Made by a program: the position numbers and the translations under genes
The notes under the pieces: generated by a model
What the model was told of the DNA's origin: nothing
Database searches by the model: none
What the model saw: only the letters and a program-made list of their open reading frames with translations
Assembly (NCBI GenBank): GCA_036426205.1
Contig: CM071570.1
Span: 57,698,976 to 57,762,975, forward strand
From: Ascaphus truei
Lineage: Eukaryota; Chordata; Amphibia; Anura; Ascaphidae
Length of the DNA stretch: 64,000 nucleotides
Direction: 5' to 3'
In this document: positions 35,901-46,672 of the stretch, in pieces
How positions within the stretch are numbered: the stretch's first letter is position 1
Layout: each line of letters starts with the position of its first letter

Positions 35901-36240
35901 AACCCCCGTAATTTCCCGGGGCTTTGCTCGGCTGTCGCCGAACTTGGCCGCGCACCAGCCACATCTCCTCCCTGCACTCCCCTCCCCTCGCGCGCAACTT
36001 TATATCCCTTCCCAACCCCCTGGCTGCTCCTGCTGTCCCCCTCCTGCTTCCCCGTAACCCCTCTTACCCCGCTTCAGCTTCAGGGGATGTCGGGGAAGCC
36101 GGGGAAGCCGGGGAAGCCGGGGAATCAGGCGCGCCACGTGACACTGACGTCACAGTGACGCGCGGACAAGCCGCGTCACCACGCGAATTGCGCCCGCACT
36201 GCGGTGGCGGCCGCATTAGATTTAGCTCGGCCGCCACTGT
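35900..36240. other. CpG-rich island with tandem GGGGAAGCC and a CRE-like site
   Basis: A CpG-dense segment holds about four 9-bp GGGGAAGCC units (36090-36122), an E-box CACGTG and a palindromic TGACGTCA (36145-36152). It resembles a CpG-island promoter, but no downstream exon was recognised on either strand, so it may simply be a GC-rich MITE. Confidence 0.35.
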
Positions 36241-36438
36241 AAATACAGTTCTGTAAATAATTAAGTATACAGTATATATAAAGTGGAGAGTAAGCACAGA
36301 CATAAAGTGGTTAACGTTCAATTACCTTTAATAGAAGGCTAACATTTAATCAGGTTATTGTCAGTACCATACTTACCTGTACTATACTTACTGTACCTGT
36401 ACTTACCTTACTACAGTACAGCACAATATTGTACCTTA

Positions 36439-37614
36439 CTACATGCCAGTGGCATTCTCATTACGCTCTAAAAGAACGGGCAAAAAGCTGCTAAAATGGT
36501 CAATGTAGTTGTTGCATCTTTGTACTGTCAGTATGTCGTTCCAGAAACTCATTATTCCTTGTATTAATTCCTCCTTTTTGGACAGTTTAACAACCTTTCT
36601 TATATGATCCTTCAGCTCGTGCCATACCAGTTCGGTGAGGTTCAAATCTGGTGATCTGGAATGGGAGGGGGAAAAATGGTGAATTCGTTGAACAGATACA
36701 AACAGTTTAAAACAATGAGAAAAAGTTCATGTACACTGGAGCACTTACTCCGGTGGCGTCTTAACCCAGTTGATACCACTTGCAAGAATATAGGTAGTAG
36801 AGGTGGTATATTTAGGGTTATTGTCCTGGAAGAATTGGTGACCCCCAGATGGGAAATAATGCCTAATGTATTCAACAATACAGGTGACTATTTGCTCTTG
36901 GAAAAATACTTTGTCCATGATTCCTGGAACTAGAGAAGAAAAAATAATGTTAAAACTGGACATTAGGGTATAGAATACACAACAGTTGTACTGTACAGTG
37001 CATGAGGCTACAGCACGTGACTGTGTACAGATGAGACAACAAGTATTTTAAAGCTTGCCTTAAACTAGCCCGGTTACATGCTGGGTACATGCTGGGTGTA
37101 ACCTGGCTAGTTTAAGACAAGTTTAAGGCATTTCTGCATTGACTAATGACCCATCAGATTAACACAGCAGGGGTCCCTGGCAGTCCCATTCAGTTTGAAT
37201 GGGACTGCCAGGGTCCCCCGCTGTTAATCTGATGGGCCATTAGTCATGCCGAAATGCCTTAAACTTGCCTTAAACGAGACCCAGCATGTACCTGGGTCTT
37301 TTTGGCGATGGCCACTGGTTTGTGTTAGAATAACCGTCGGCACTACAGTACATTATTTTACCCTCAAATATGATGACGCATCCTGGTCCACGTCTAGAGC
37401 TCACACCCCACACATGCATCTTCACTGAGTGCTTGAGACGTGGCTTCAGAGAAAGGCATCCTTTTTTGTGGAATGAAAAAGTGCAAATCTCTCTAGAGCT
37501 ACAGTTGTCTTATCAGAAAAGATGACATTCTAAAAAGTCTTGCCACTTTCGATCCATGCCCATGCTTGGTCAACTCGTTTTACCTTGTTGGCATCCCTTA
37601 TCATTGGATACGCT
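36439..37614 (-). pseudogene. Tc1/mariner transposase gene with introns (dead)
   Basis: Three minus-strand exons join in frame. Exon A (37614-37362) encodes PMIRDANKVKR, the first catalytic Asp in VIFSDKTTV, and a KMHVWG-like segment. Exon B (36923-36749) encodes IMDKVFFQEQ and the second Asp in FQDNNPKYT, ending KTPPE. Exon C (36655-36439) starts SPDLNLTELVWHELK with the catalytic Glu and ends at TAG. Introns have GT...AG borders: 36748-36656 (GTAAGT...TTCCAG, 93 bp) and 37361-36924 (GTAAAA...TTCCAG), with phases matching on both sides. An acceptor-like TTCTTAACAG precedes exon A. Damage: an in-frame TAG replaces a codon just before VIFSD, and a frameshift lies in a Lys run of exon A. Upstream exons encoding the DNA-binding part are not visible; a LINE tail and a PLE lie there. 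Confidence 0.8.
37025..37350 (+). mobile_element. MITE with long internal palindrome (copy 1)
   Basis: Internal hairpin CCCTGGCAGTCCCATTCA / TGAATGGGACTGCCAGGG flanked by ATCAGATTAAC words, with outer GCCTTAAACTAGCC and ACATGCTGGG repeats. It lies entirely inside the second intron of the Tc1-like pseudogene. The full-length reverse-complement copy is at 61320-61655; a fragment is at 53195-53375. Confidence 0.85.
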
Positions 37615-37719
37615 CTGTTAAGAAAAGGAAGAATTTTACAGGTACAGTAAAACCACACTTTTCCCTACAGTACAGTAGTGTACAGTACAACACTTTACCT
37701 GTACTGTCCTAACTGTATG

Positions 37720-37883
37720 TATGTATGTCTTTATTTATATAGCACCATTAGTGTACATAGCGCTTCACAGTAGTAATACACGTGACAATCATATAAATAA
37801 CAAATAATACAAATAACAGATCATGGGAATAAGTGCTTCAGACATAAAAGTAACATTTTGGAAGAGGAGTCTCTGCTCTAAGG
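37720..37883 (+). mobile_element. LINE 3'-end-like fragment
   Basis: TTTATTTATATAGCACCATT, then GTACATAGCGCTTCACAGT and GGAGTCTCTGCTCTAAGGA are words of a common frog CR1/L2-like tail. It is truncated exactly where the PLE terminal repeat begins. Confidence 0.5.
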
Positions 37884-38602
37884 AGTGATTGGCTGTCATG
37901 CGCTCTTGCTGGCGCCGAATGGTGAACACACTAAGAAGTGTGAAAGGGCTGAAGGTAAGGCACAGGGAGTATCGGGGGACCACTAGAGAGGTTGGGGCTC
38001 AGGGGCAAAGAAGGCAATCTTACCCCTGTCAGCTCATCCGTCCTGGGTCCTACAGCTCCTCAATAACCAGTCCCACAGCGTGCATCCGGCAAAGTAAACG
38101 TGTAGAGATGAAGGGGAGAATCCGGTGCGACAGCAAACAGCCAAATGACGTCAGATCCAGGGTTGAACACAGTAGCTTTATTGGACACACACAGATAAAC
38201 TCACTCAGCACAGCCTCCTCCTCACTCTACGCGTTTCACGCTCTGCTGGCGCTTCGTCTGGGAGTGAGGAGAGTGAAAGCAAGCAAAACATTTAAAATAC
38301 AAACCCCGCGAACAGGGACTTAATTGAAACTGTTTCAGCTGTAGACCTCCAGAGAGAACAAGTCTGTCTCAGTGATCGCATAATTGACACATAATGACCA
38401 CATGAGCTAAACATGACAAATAGTATTCTATTTTCCTATATTACATTCAAGGAACAAATGTAAGAAATCTCAGGATGGTACTAATTGCTGAAAACACAAA
38501 TAAAAAACATATAAAGGGTTAATAAACGTTGCAACATTGAGTGGGCCCCATGAAACATAGTCTTTGAATATTTATACTCTTGAAATTGTATGGTACTCTT
38601 TT
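37884..38602 (-). repeat. PLE terminal repeat, 3' copy (pseudo-LTR)
   Basis: Near-identical to 48918-49636. Starts AGTGATTGGCTGTCATGC on the plus strand and ends GGTACTCTTTT. Carries a hammerhead-like motif at 38221-38270. Confidence 0.9.
38221..38270 (-). ncRNA. Hammerhead-like ribozyme motif in PLE 3' repeat
   Basis: Minus strand: stem I strand CTCACTC, core CAGACGA (CUGANGA with U4 changed to A), stem II GCGC...GCGT, GAAA, short stem III CGCG, cleavage triplet GTA, then stem I partner GAGTGAG. Stem I pairs perfectly over 7 bp, which strongly supports the fold. The core substitution probably weakens or abolishes cleavage. Confidence 0.65.
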
Positions 38603-38632
38603 ACATAAGACTTCTAATGAATCATGAATCCC

Positions 38633-38760
38633 TAGGAGGTGGGGGAGTGGGAAAAGGGGGGGGAAGGAAGGCGGGGGAAGGGGGATGAGGGGGAATTAGG
38701 GTGAGGGGGGGTGGGAACGGGGGAGGAGGGAGGGGCGGAGGAGTGGAATGCGGGGGCCAA
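38633..38760. repeat. Purine-rich G/A tract
   Basis: About 130 bp of almost uninterrupted G and A with many G3-G8 runs, between the endonuclease stop and the 3' terminal repeat of the PLE. Confidence 0.85.
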
Positions 38761-38883
38761 GGAGAGCAGCAGTATTCATAACATAATAAACAGTATAGTA
38801 TGCATAAATACACAGTATATAAATGGACTTGAAAAAAATGCAATCATAAAAAACATCTTAGATCCCAATCAACATTCAGTCCA

Positions 38884-39378
38884 TTAGGCTGCAGTGTATT
38901 GAGTAAAGATCCAGTGTGCTTCTCTTTGGTGTATGATTTTGATCCTATCTCCACCTCGTATAGGTAAAGAAATTTGTTCTATTGTCACACACTGGATTGA
39001 CCCTGCAGAACCCAATGGACATGAATTGAGATGTCTGGACACAGGATGTAACATGTCATGATTACGGCTCAATCTAAGATGCTCTAAGATCCTAATCTTG
39101 AGCGTATGACTTGTTAGGCCGACGTACTGTTTAGTACAACGGCAAGTCAGTATATAGATCACATAATCGGATCGACATGAGATAAAAGATTGTATCTTGA
39201 ATCTACGTGTCCCATCTGAATTGGAGAAATGGGTAGCTTGCAGCATGTTCGGACAGATTTTACATCTCCCACATTTATATGAACCAATTAGTTTGGGAAA
39301 GAACGACTTAGCGGACTGAATGGGTTTAAGCACACTAGGTGACAGTTTGTTACCCAATGTAGGAGCCTTGCGGAACAC
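38884..39378 (-). pseudogene. PLE GIY-YIG endonuclease domain
   Basis: An open minus-strand frame of 164 codons. A Cys-rich linker (YKCGRCKICPNM) is followed by the GIY-YIG core, here VIYILTCRCTKQYVGLTSHTL. Next come an Arg in KIRILEHLRL, a conserved His-rich stretch (HPVSRHLNSC) and a Glu/Trp end (REAHWIFTQ). In PLEs this nuclease nicks target DNA to prime reverse transcription. The frame continues upstream with PRVVFRKAP after a frameshift near 39420, so it was once fused to the RT ORF that ends at 39424. The domain itself is uninterrupted, but the fusion protein is broken. Confidence 0.85.
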
Positions 39379-39423
39379 AACTCGTGGACCTGTACTAACG
39401 ATTTTAGATAACGGGATCTAGTG

Positions 39424-40506
39424 TCAAGGTACCCCAATGTTTGTTAATGATAGATTTAATAGCAAGGGCTTAGTCGCTATAACCTGTGGAATCATGGAAA
39501 TTAAGGAATCTCTTTCAGTGTCTAGAGATATTTCAAAAGCCCTGTTGAGATCTTCCTGCTGATAGCCCCTGGCCAAGAATCTATCTTTCATATCCTCCGC
39601 CCTCCGAACAAAGTCCTCCATGGAGGAACAGTTCCGACATAAACGTAGGAATTGCCCCCGTGGGATACCTCTGATCAGGGGGCGGGAATGACAGCTGTCA
39701 GCATGTAATAGTGTATACCTAGCGTTTTCTTTACGGAATATGTCCGATTGAATGCATTTGGAATTGTCCACATATAAATTAAGATCCAAAAATTTAATTT
39801 TATTAATATGATAATTATGTGTGAACTTCAAGTTCAGTTGATTATCTGACAGGTAGTCAAAGAATTTGAGCAACTTGACTTCCCCGCCACTCCAGACCAT
39901 CAACAGGTCATCAATATAGCGTTTATAAAACGCTATATTGTGCCTGAAAGGATTGTTATCTCCAAACACGTGGGAGGCCTCCCACCAACTCATGAAAAAG
40001 TTGGCATAGGATGGGGCAAAGGATGTCCCCATGGCAGTCCCACGTGTTTGGATATAAAATTGCTGATTGAATGTGTAATAATTGTGTGTGAGGGAAAAGC
40101 GGATACTATCCACAATAAAAACAATATGTGCAGGGGATAAATTGGATTGTGATTCAAGGAAGAACCTGGTGGTTGTGATGCCATGCTCGTGATGTATGAT
40201 GTTATAAAGGGAGGCTACATCAAGAGTGACCCATAGATAAGATGTATGCCAAGTGAAAGGTGCAAGGAGTGATAAAATGTGTTTGGTGTCCATAACGTAA
40301 GAAGGTAAATTATGCACTAGTGGTTGAAGGAAGTGATCAATGTATTGTGAGAGGTGTTCACCCAGGGAGCCAATACTAGAAATTATGGGTCTACCTGAGG
40401 GTGCAGTGAGTGTCTTGTGAATTTTGGGCAAGTGGTGAAAGATGGGTATGATGGGGTCTGGAGTGGTGAGGATGTCCCTTTCGGCAGAGGTCAAGACAAG
40501 AAACAT
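39424..40506 (-). pseudogene. PLE reverse transcriptase domain
   Basis: 360 open codons with the Penelope RT motifs in order: LPKIHK with SGRPIISSIGSL, the first catalytic Asp in LDVASLYNII, QTRGTAMGTSFAPSYANFFM, and the YIDD box in FYKRYIDDLLMVW, then IKFLDLNLYVDNSK and RGIPRGQFLRLCRNCS. This is the catalytic polymerase of the element. A stop codon near 40513 separates it from its N-terminal extension, and a frameshift near 39420 from the endonuclease. All visible catalytic Asp residues are retained, implying fairly recent loss of function. Confidence 0.9.
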
Positions 40507-40830
40507 TTCTCCCTAAACCAAAAGTTCACCAAATTCTCGTTGGAAAGAAAAGGTGGGGTCGCATGCCAGGGTACTATACGCTTCCGTGTCCCCCAGTTGT
40601 CTTAATGCCTCAGAAATGTAAAACTCTCTATCTAGGACGACCGTGGCACCCCCCTTATCTGCCTTTTTAATGACAATGTGTTAATGGCCTCTCTCTGTGA
40701 GACAGTAATGTTATCATGTTTGTATCCATGAAACTCTATATCTCTCACTCTGATGTCTCTAGCCAAGAGTGACAGGTCATGTTCAACCCCCTTTTGGAAG
40801 GTATCAATGAATTGTCCCTTCTTATATGAG
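40507..40830 (-). pseudogene. PLE N-terminal coding segment, part 2
   Basis: Minus-strand translation contains KKADKGGATVVLDREFY (about 40670-40620) and LRQLGDTEAYSTLACDPT, the region just before the RT fingers in PLEs, with one stop and small indels. It is cut at 40830 by the gypsy insertion and resumes at 47480. Confidence 0.75.
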
Positions 40831-42390
40831 TGTCAGGAATCGGCGTTCTCCGCACTCCCCACACAGAGCACTCTCTCCCCTCAGGGATTCCCTGGACAAC
40901 ACAAACCATCCTACCTTACCGGCCTCCACGGCTCCCCGCCCTGCCGCCGTCGCGGGATCACTCCCCTCGGCGATTCCTCTGCTCAGCGCCCGTGCCCACA
41001 CCCTCTCCCGCGCGCACACCTGCACATCCACTGGCTCGGGTCCACGAGCTTACACCGCTTACGGAGCACGCTCATTCTCACACTCTTCTTCCCGTCCCCC
41101 GGACTTCAGGCTACACCCCGCACGCCGCACGGGCATACTCATTACCAACAAGACTCCACCGGCCTGTTATGCCTGCACCAATCTGCAGTGTCTCCCTGTA
41201 GCTCTTCCTGTCCCGCCTCCGTTCCAATGGACCTTCCTGCTTTATCTAGCTCCTCTCTGCTCTCAGTCTTTGCTCGACATAGTCTCTGCATGGAAGTTAC
41301 TTCAGGATTCTCTAAGTGTTTTTACAGGTTTCGGACACGGCTCATACGACTACCCCCTCTGGCTCTCGATCTTGCACTCCTTGACAATGCCACTCTGATA
41401 CACCTCGAACACGGCTTGGACTATAACCTATCTCCGCTCTCCACTCCTTGACCTCGGCAAGGCATTCTTCACTCTCTATCTACAACTGGTACCGGGCAAG
41501 TATTGTCCTACTTACAACAAACATGGCCTGGCACAAGGGTGTTTTAGAATTGTTCACAAGAACTATCCAAGGAGCGTCACAGCACCCAGTTACAGCTCGC
41601 GCGAACGACGGTCGTACCAGAGGAGCGCGGCGATTACTCCACGCCGCGAGGACCACGGCTGACGGGAATCTCGCGAGGTTTGGCCTGCAGGGACGCTTGA
41701 GACCAACAACTGGAGGAACGCCGGCGGCCATTACACAGCACCACGCCCGAAGCTGACCAAGACGGCACAGTACATAGTATACACACCGCTGTAACCCTCT
41801 GGCTTGCTGTAAGTAGTGATTCCAGTTTTACCAACCAACTGGATCCCCCCGTCCCAAGCTCTCTTGCTTTTAGTATTGTTTAAATAAATCTCTGTATTAT
41901 TGTCAGCCTTCTGTGAGTGTTGTTTGTCATGTATGTTATGTCTTAGATGAGTTAATGTTTATAGTTTGCAGTGTCACGCTATGATTTTCTTTTTATCTCC
42001 CTTGCATGAAACCACTGTGCTGTGCGAGTCTGCAGTCCTTCTGCCGGATCAGCATTTTTGGACATTGCAGCACATCTCTGGACTCATTCAGTTTGGACAT
42101 TGAGGCGCCTGTCTGTATTGTATATCTTCGTGTGTTTTCACTACTGTGTTTGGTGAGTTTTTTCCTGGCAGCCGTTTCTTTAATTTTTCACACTGTGTTT
42201 GTATTGTATATATATATTGTTTAGCGCTATTCACACCACTCTTTTTTCTCAGCAACTGGCCTGGCAACACTTTATACCACACTCCGGACACACTCCCTTT
42301 GCTGCGGGTGCGTGTATAACCACTTTCCCCCCCTTCCCCTTCACTCAGGGAGACTGGTCCTGGTTCTGCGGGCGCAGCACCGGCGTAACA
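40831..42390 (+). repeat. 5' LTR of the chromovirus (with internal insertion)
   Basis: Aligns end to end with the 802-bp 3' LTR apart from a 723-bp insert at 41534-42256 and many small indels. Frames inside it (up to 232 codons) are not genes. Confidence 0.9.
41534..42256. mobile_element. 723-bp insertion in the 5' LTR
   Basis: Absent from the 3' LTR and flanked by a 10-bp direct repeat TGGCCTGGCA (41524-41533 and 42257-42266) that is single copy in the 3' LTR. It contains AATAAATCTCTG and a TA-rich 3' part but no ORF of note. It lacks TG...CA ends and obvious TIRs. A target duplication of this length suggests a retroposon. Confidence 0.75.
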
Positions 42391-42423
42391 TTATGTGAGC
42401 CCACAAGACGCAGACCAGACTGA

Positions 42424-43440
42424 CATGGCCTCCATGAACGACCATGTATCAACAAGTCGCAGGCCCAACGGACCAAATGGCTCTTCTCCTCCAACAGGTA
42501 CAGGACAATTTCATTATTCAGGCACCACTGTGGCCACACCGCCACTGTCGCCAGAACCAGTATTTCGCGCGCAAACCTCGGTCCCGAGATCCCGGCACCT
42601 AAACGTAATAGCGGGGATCTCAACGCCTGCCGCTGTTTCCTCAATCAATGCGAGATGGCTCCGCAGCAGTATTACACTGGTCGCAAGAAAGTGGCGTATG
42701 TGTACAGCCTACTTACTTACTTACTGGGAAAGCGCTGGCATGGGCCTCCCCAATTTGGGAACTACGTCCCAATATCACCCGCGACTACTTGGCATTTAGA
42801 TGAGACTTTCGACAGGTCTTCAGTACCGATACCCCCGCATGCCTAGAAACTGCCTCTGACTCTTTGCCTGAGCTTTCTCAGGGATGTCGTTCTGTGGCCC
42901 AGTACGCCTTGGAGTTCAGTACCATAGCAGCTGAGACACGATGGGACAGGAGTGCTTTGGTCTCAGTCTTCCGGCGAGGCCTTAATACGATTCCGTGAAG
43001 GATGAGCCTCCCTCACAAACCCAGGCTAGGGCTTCTGGAGGAACTCATCCCCCAAGCCAATCGAGTGGATCAGCGCCTACAGGTATGCCCGCTCCAGCGC
43101 CAGCTTCCCCCGATTTATGCCCTTCCGTGTTCCGTCTTCCCAGTATTCTCTGCAACCACAGACCTGCCGTCTCCACCCGCTACCCAGCTCTGGAGGCTCC
43201 TGAGCCAATCACTTGGAGTCCATGTTCCCAGACACCGATACAGCAAGCTCGCCAAGACCGTGGATTATGTTATTACTGGGATCCTCGAGCATCTGGCCGA
43301 TTGTCCACTCACGCCCGGGAAGGATGACCAAAACCCAGTGAGTACGAAGGGGCACTCCCTGGGGTTAAATCTGCCTTGTCCCCTTTCCAGGAAAGAACTT
43401 CCCAAAATATGACCTTTCCCGTTTCTCCTCTCGGGTCCTA
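42424..43440 (+). pseudogene. Chromovirus gag remnant
   Basis: Read across frames: an N-terminal QMALLLQQVQ-like start, then GKALAWASPIWE (about 42725-42765), a DYLAFR-DFRQVF segment, SRSVAQYALEFSTIAAETRW (42885-42950) and SALVSVFRRGL (about 42952-42984). These are the capsid-type blocks of vertebrate gypsy Gag. A CCHC knuckle remnant (CYYxG...HLADCPLTPGK, 43264-43322) is broken by a one-base shift. Gag packages element RNA into particles. Not translatable as it stands. Confidence 0.75.
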
Positions 43441-46400
43441 CCTTCTGCACCTCAACTGCGGCATTATCGACTCGACTCAGCGCGGGAGGAATTTTCATGG
43501 CCCAAACCTTCACTAACGAACAGATTCCACTCATTAGGAACAAGTCTCCCTCCCTTTTGCCTTGGTCGGGATCACGACCGTCCCGTCACCCCGGCATACA
43601 TTTCCTTGGGGACTTGCCAATCCCTTTCCTCTCATTCCCACAAGGGACCTTGGCTTTTGATGTAATCTGCGCTCCTCGGGAACTCATGCACTCTCGGCTT
43701 ACCTTGGTTGTCAGAGCACAATCCTCTCATCAACTGTCATCCCAAGGATCCTATTACTTGAGGTCAAGATCAGAGGAGCCTCTCCACCAGCCATACTTCC
43801 GCCTCGACTGCTGGCCAATACCTCTGTTCCTGAGGTTATTCTACCTTCTGTTTACCACCAATTCAGGGACGTTTTCAATAAGGTACTCCAGACCTTTTGC
43901 CACCACACAGGACTTACGATTGTCTGATCGATCTGGTTCCGGGTTACTCCCTACCCAAGTCCAAACCTACCGCTTGTCGTTACCAGAATCTCACGCTATG
44001 GATAATATATCCAGGAACCTCAAGAAGGCTTTATTCATCACTCCAATTCCCCAGCAGGGGCCGGTTTTCTTTCTCTTCGTCAAGAAAAAAGGACGGGTCG
44101 TTGGAGGCCTTGCATCGATTACGAGGATTTGAACCGCATAACTATTATAAATCGTTCCATTCCCCTCCCCCTTATGACCACCTGTTCGATAAATTACAGG
44201 GGGCCAAGATTTTTTCTCCAAGTTGGATCTATGTGGTGCCTATAACCTGGTGTGCATCAGGAAGGGGAATGAATGGAAGACGACCTTCAACAACGCGTAG
44301 CGCGTACACTATGGAGTATCTTGTAATGCCCTTCGGCTTATTGTAATGCTCCCGCTGCTCTGCAGATTTTAACTACGTCTTTCGTAAGGTACTCAATATT
44401 TTTGTTTTTATAGTATACTTGGATGATATCCTGATTTTTTCCAAAGATCTCCAGGACCATATACGCCACACCTCCTCATCCTTCCCGTCTCCGTGAACAC
44501 CATTTGTACCCCACTGGAGAAGTGCACCTTTCATCAGAACTCTACTACTTACTCGTTCCTGGGTTACATCATTTCCGATGAATGTTTTATGATGGATTCC
44601 GGTAAACTTCAAGCAGTTTAACTGAATGGCCAAGACCCAATTCTTCTCAAGGCCATACAACATTTTTTGGGGGTTCGCTAATTACTATACGTAAGTTTAT
44701 ACGGATTTTTTCTACCATGTGGCACCTCTCACTTGCGCTCACAAAAAGGAGCTGATCCTTCTGCTTGGTCATTCTGAGGCCATCTCCGCCTTCAAGACAC
44801 TCAAGGAAGCTTTATATCCACACCTATTCTCCGTCATCCCAACATGAACTTTTCCTTCGTCCTGGAGGTCGATGCTCGGATTGTGCAGTGCTGGAGCCGT
44901 TCTTCTCAAGAACCCACCCTCAAGATAAGTTAACATCCCTTGCATTTTTTCCAAGAAATTCCTCATCTGCAGAGGAACATACGTGGGTAACAGGGAACTT
45001 CTGGCCATGAAGATGGCTCGTCTCAGAGTGTGAGACACCTGCTTGGAGGGGTCGAAAGAGCCGTTTACTATTACTTACGACAACAAGAACATTCTTTACA
45101 TAGAAAACGCTCAACCGCCTTGTTCCACGACAGGCTCGTTGGGCTCTTTTTTTTTCTGATTCGATTTTCACTCGCCTTTCCTATATCCCCGGACAACATA
45201 CGTAAAGGCAATCACTCTCCCGAATACATACTTCTAAGAAAAACCAGAGGAACCTTTGGAGACCATCCTTCCACAAGAGAGGATTCTCCCACGTCTTCTT
45301 TCAAGAATCTTGACAAGATTTTTTGCACTCCCAGAACGCATTCCCAAGGACTGGTCGTTCCTGACACAAACTCTTTGTACCTTCCAAATTTGTTCCAGAG
45401 GTCCGTCTTGGGTCACTCCTCTAAATCTGTAGGTTCATCCAGGTTTTAAGAAGACTACTGATCTCATTCGTCTGAATTTCTGGTGGCCAAGGTATGTCTA
45501 ATATATTCTGGGAGTTACCTGTCGCCTGCCCCACGTTAACGCTCAAGCAAGACTCTCCGTCAAAAGCCTCAGGGTTTTCTGTTACCTCTTCCATTTCCGA
45601 CCAGCCCCTGGTCCACATTTCATGGCACATCATCGTGTTGCCCAGGTCCATGAGGAATTAGAACACTAGCTTGGTGTCCGTGGACAGGTTCTCGGATATG
45701 TCCCATTTATTCCACTTAAGGTTACCCACCTCCCCCGTCCTTGCTGATATCTTTACAGAGCAGATTTTTCCGGATTCATGGGATTCCTTCATCCATTGTT
45801 TCTGACAGAGTTCCATTCGTATCCAAATTTGGGAACTTTCACCAAGAGATGGGCATCTCTTCATCTTCTCTTCTTCCGCCTATCATCCACAGTCCAATGA
45901 CAAACAGAGAGAATCAATCAATCCCTGGAGAAATACCTGATATGGTTTCATATCCGATTCCCAGGATGATTGGGCTCAACTCCTTCTTGGGCAGAGTACA
46001 CTGTCAATTCTGCAAAAAATGAAGCCACCCGGGAGGTCACCCTTATTTATAAATTTGGGTTCCACCCTCCCTGTCTACCCATCTCCAACATCCCTTCAGG
46101 CAGTTTCCAGGCGTAGATGAACCATTTCTTCCTCCCTCCCAAACCGATGGTCTAGGATTCAGTCTAACCTTCTCGACTTACTCCCGCAGATCGAAACTAC
46201 AGCCGATAGTCATCGTCGTCGGCACCCAGTTCAAGCCAGGGGATTTGGTATGGCTCTCCAAGAAATCCACCTCAAGTTACCATCTCCAAAATTGGCACCT
46301 AAGTTCCTGGGTCCTTCCCTATTTGTGAACAAATCAATCCTGTGGCATTCCGGCTCCAACTACCACACAGTATGAAGATTCACAATTTCTTTCATTCATC

Positions 46401-46620
46401 ACCAGTCACTTCTTTCCGGATCAAACTTGTAAACCGGACCCTATTGATCTGTCCAAAATAATGAGGAATATTGAAGTTCACTCTCTTTTGGATTCTCGCC
46501 TATCCAGGGGCCAGCTCCAGTTCTTGGTGCGTGTAAGGGCTTTGGCCCTGAAGAGAGATCCTGGGTACCTTAAAGGACATTCATGCCCCCGGCCCCTTTC
46601 TAAGCCCTTCTGAAAAAGTT
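43441..46620 (+). pseudogene. Chromovirus pol remnant (protease, RT, RNase H, integrase, chromodomain)
   Basis: Blocks identified across shifting frames: LRHYRLDSAR-like protease entry (about 43460); YHQFRDVFNK and LPPHRTYDCLIDLVPG (43855-43940); FFSSxKKDGSLxPCIDY and LNRITIINR-PLPLM (44060-44180); an RT-finger LDLxGAYNLV region; EYLVMPFGL (about 44310-44340); YLDDILIFSKD (44413-44445); LGYIISDE (about 44560); an RNase H block with LEVDAxD (about 44860); integrase YHPQSND (about 45880-45897); and a chromodomain EEY-VHSLLDSRLSRGQLQFLVR (46463-46530). At least a dozen indels and stops interrupt it. Chromodomains tether integration to specific chromatin marks in this group. Confidence 0.8.
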
Positions 46621-46658
46621 TCCAGAGAAACCTTCATGGACCGTCTGAGGCCGTTCCT

Positions 46659-46670
46659 AAAGAGGGGGGT
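46659..46670 (+). other. Polypurine tract of the chromovirus
   Basis: AAAGAGGGGGG immediately before the TAC/TGTCAG start of the 3' LTR; the site for plus-strand priming in LTR retroelements. Confidence 0.75.
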
Positions 46671-46672
46671 AC

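Noticed and set aside
40753..41451. 232-codon and 190-codon plus-strand frames
   Set aside because: They lie inside the chromovirus 5' LTR and disappear by indels in the 3' LTR copy.
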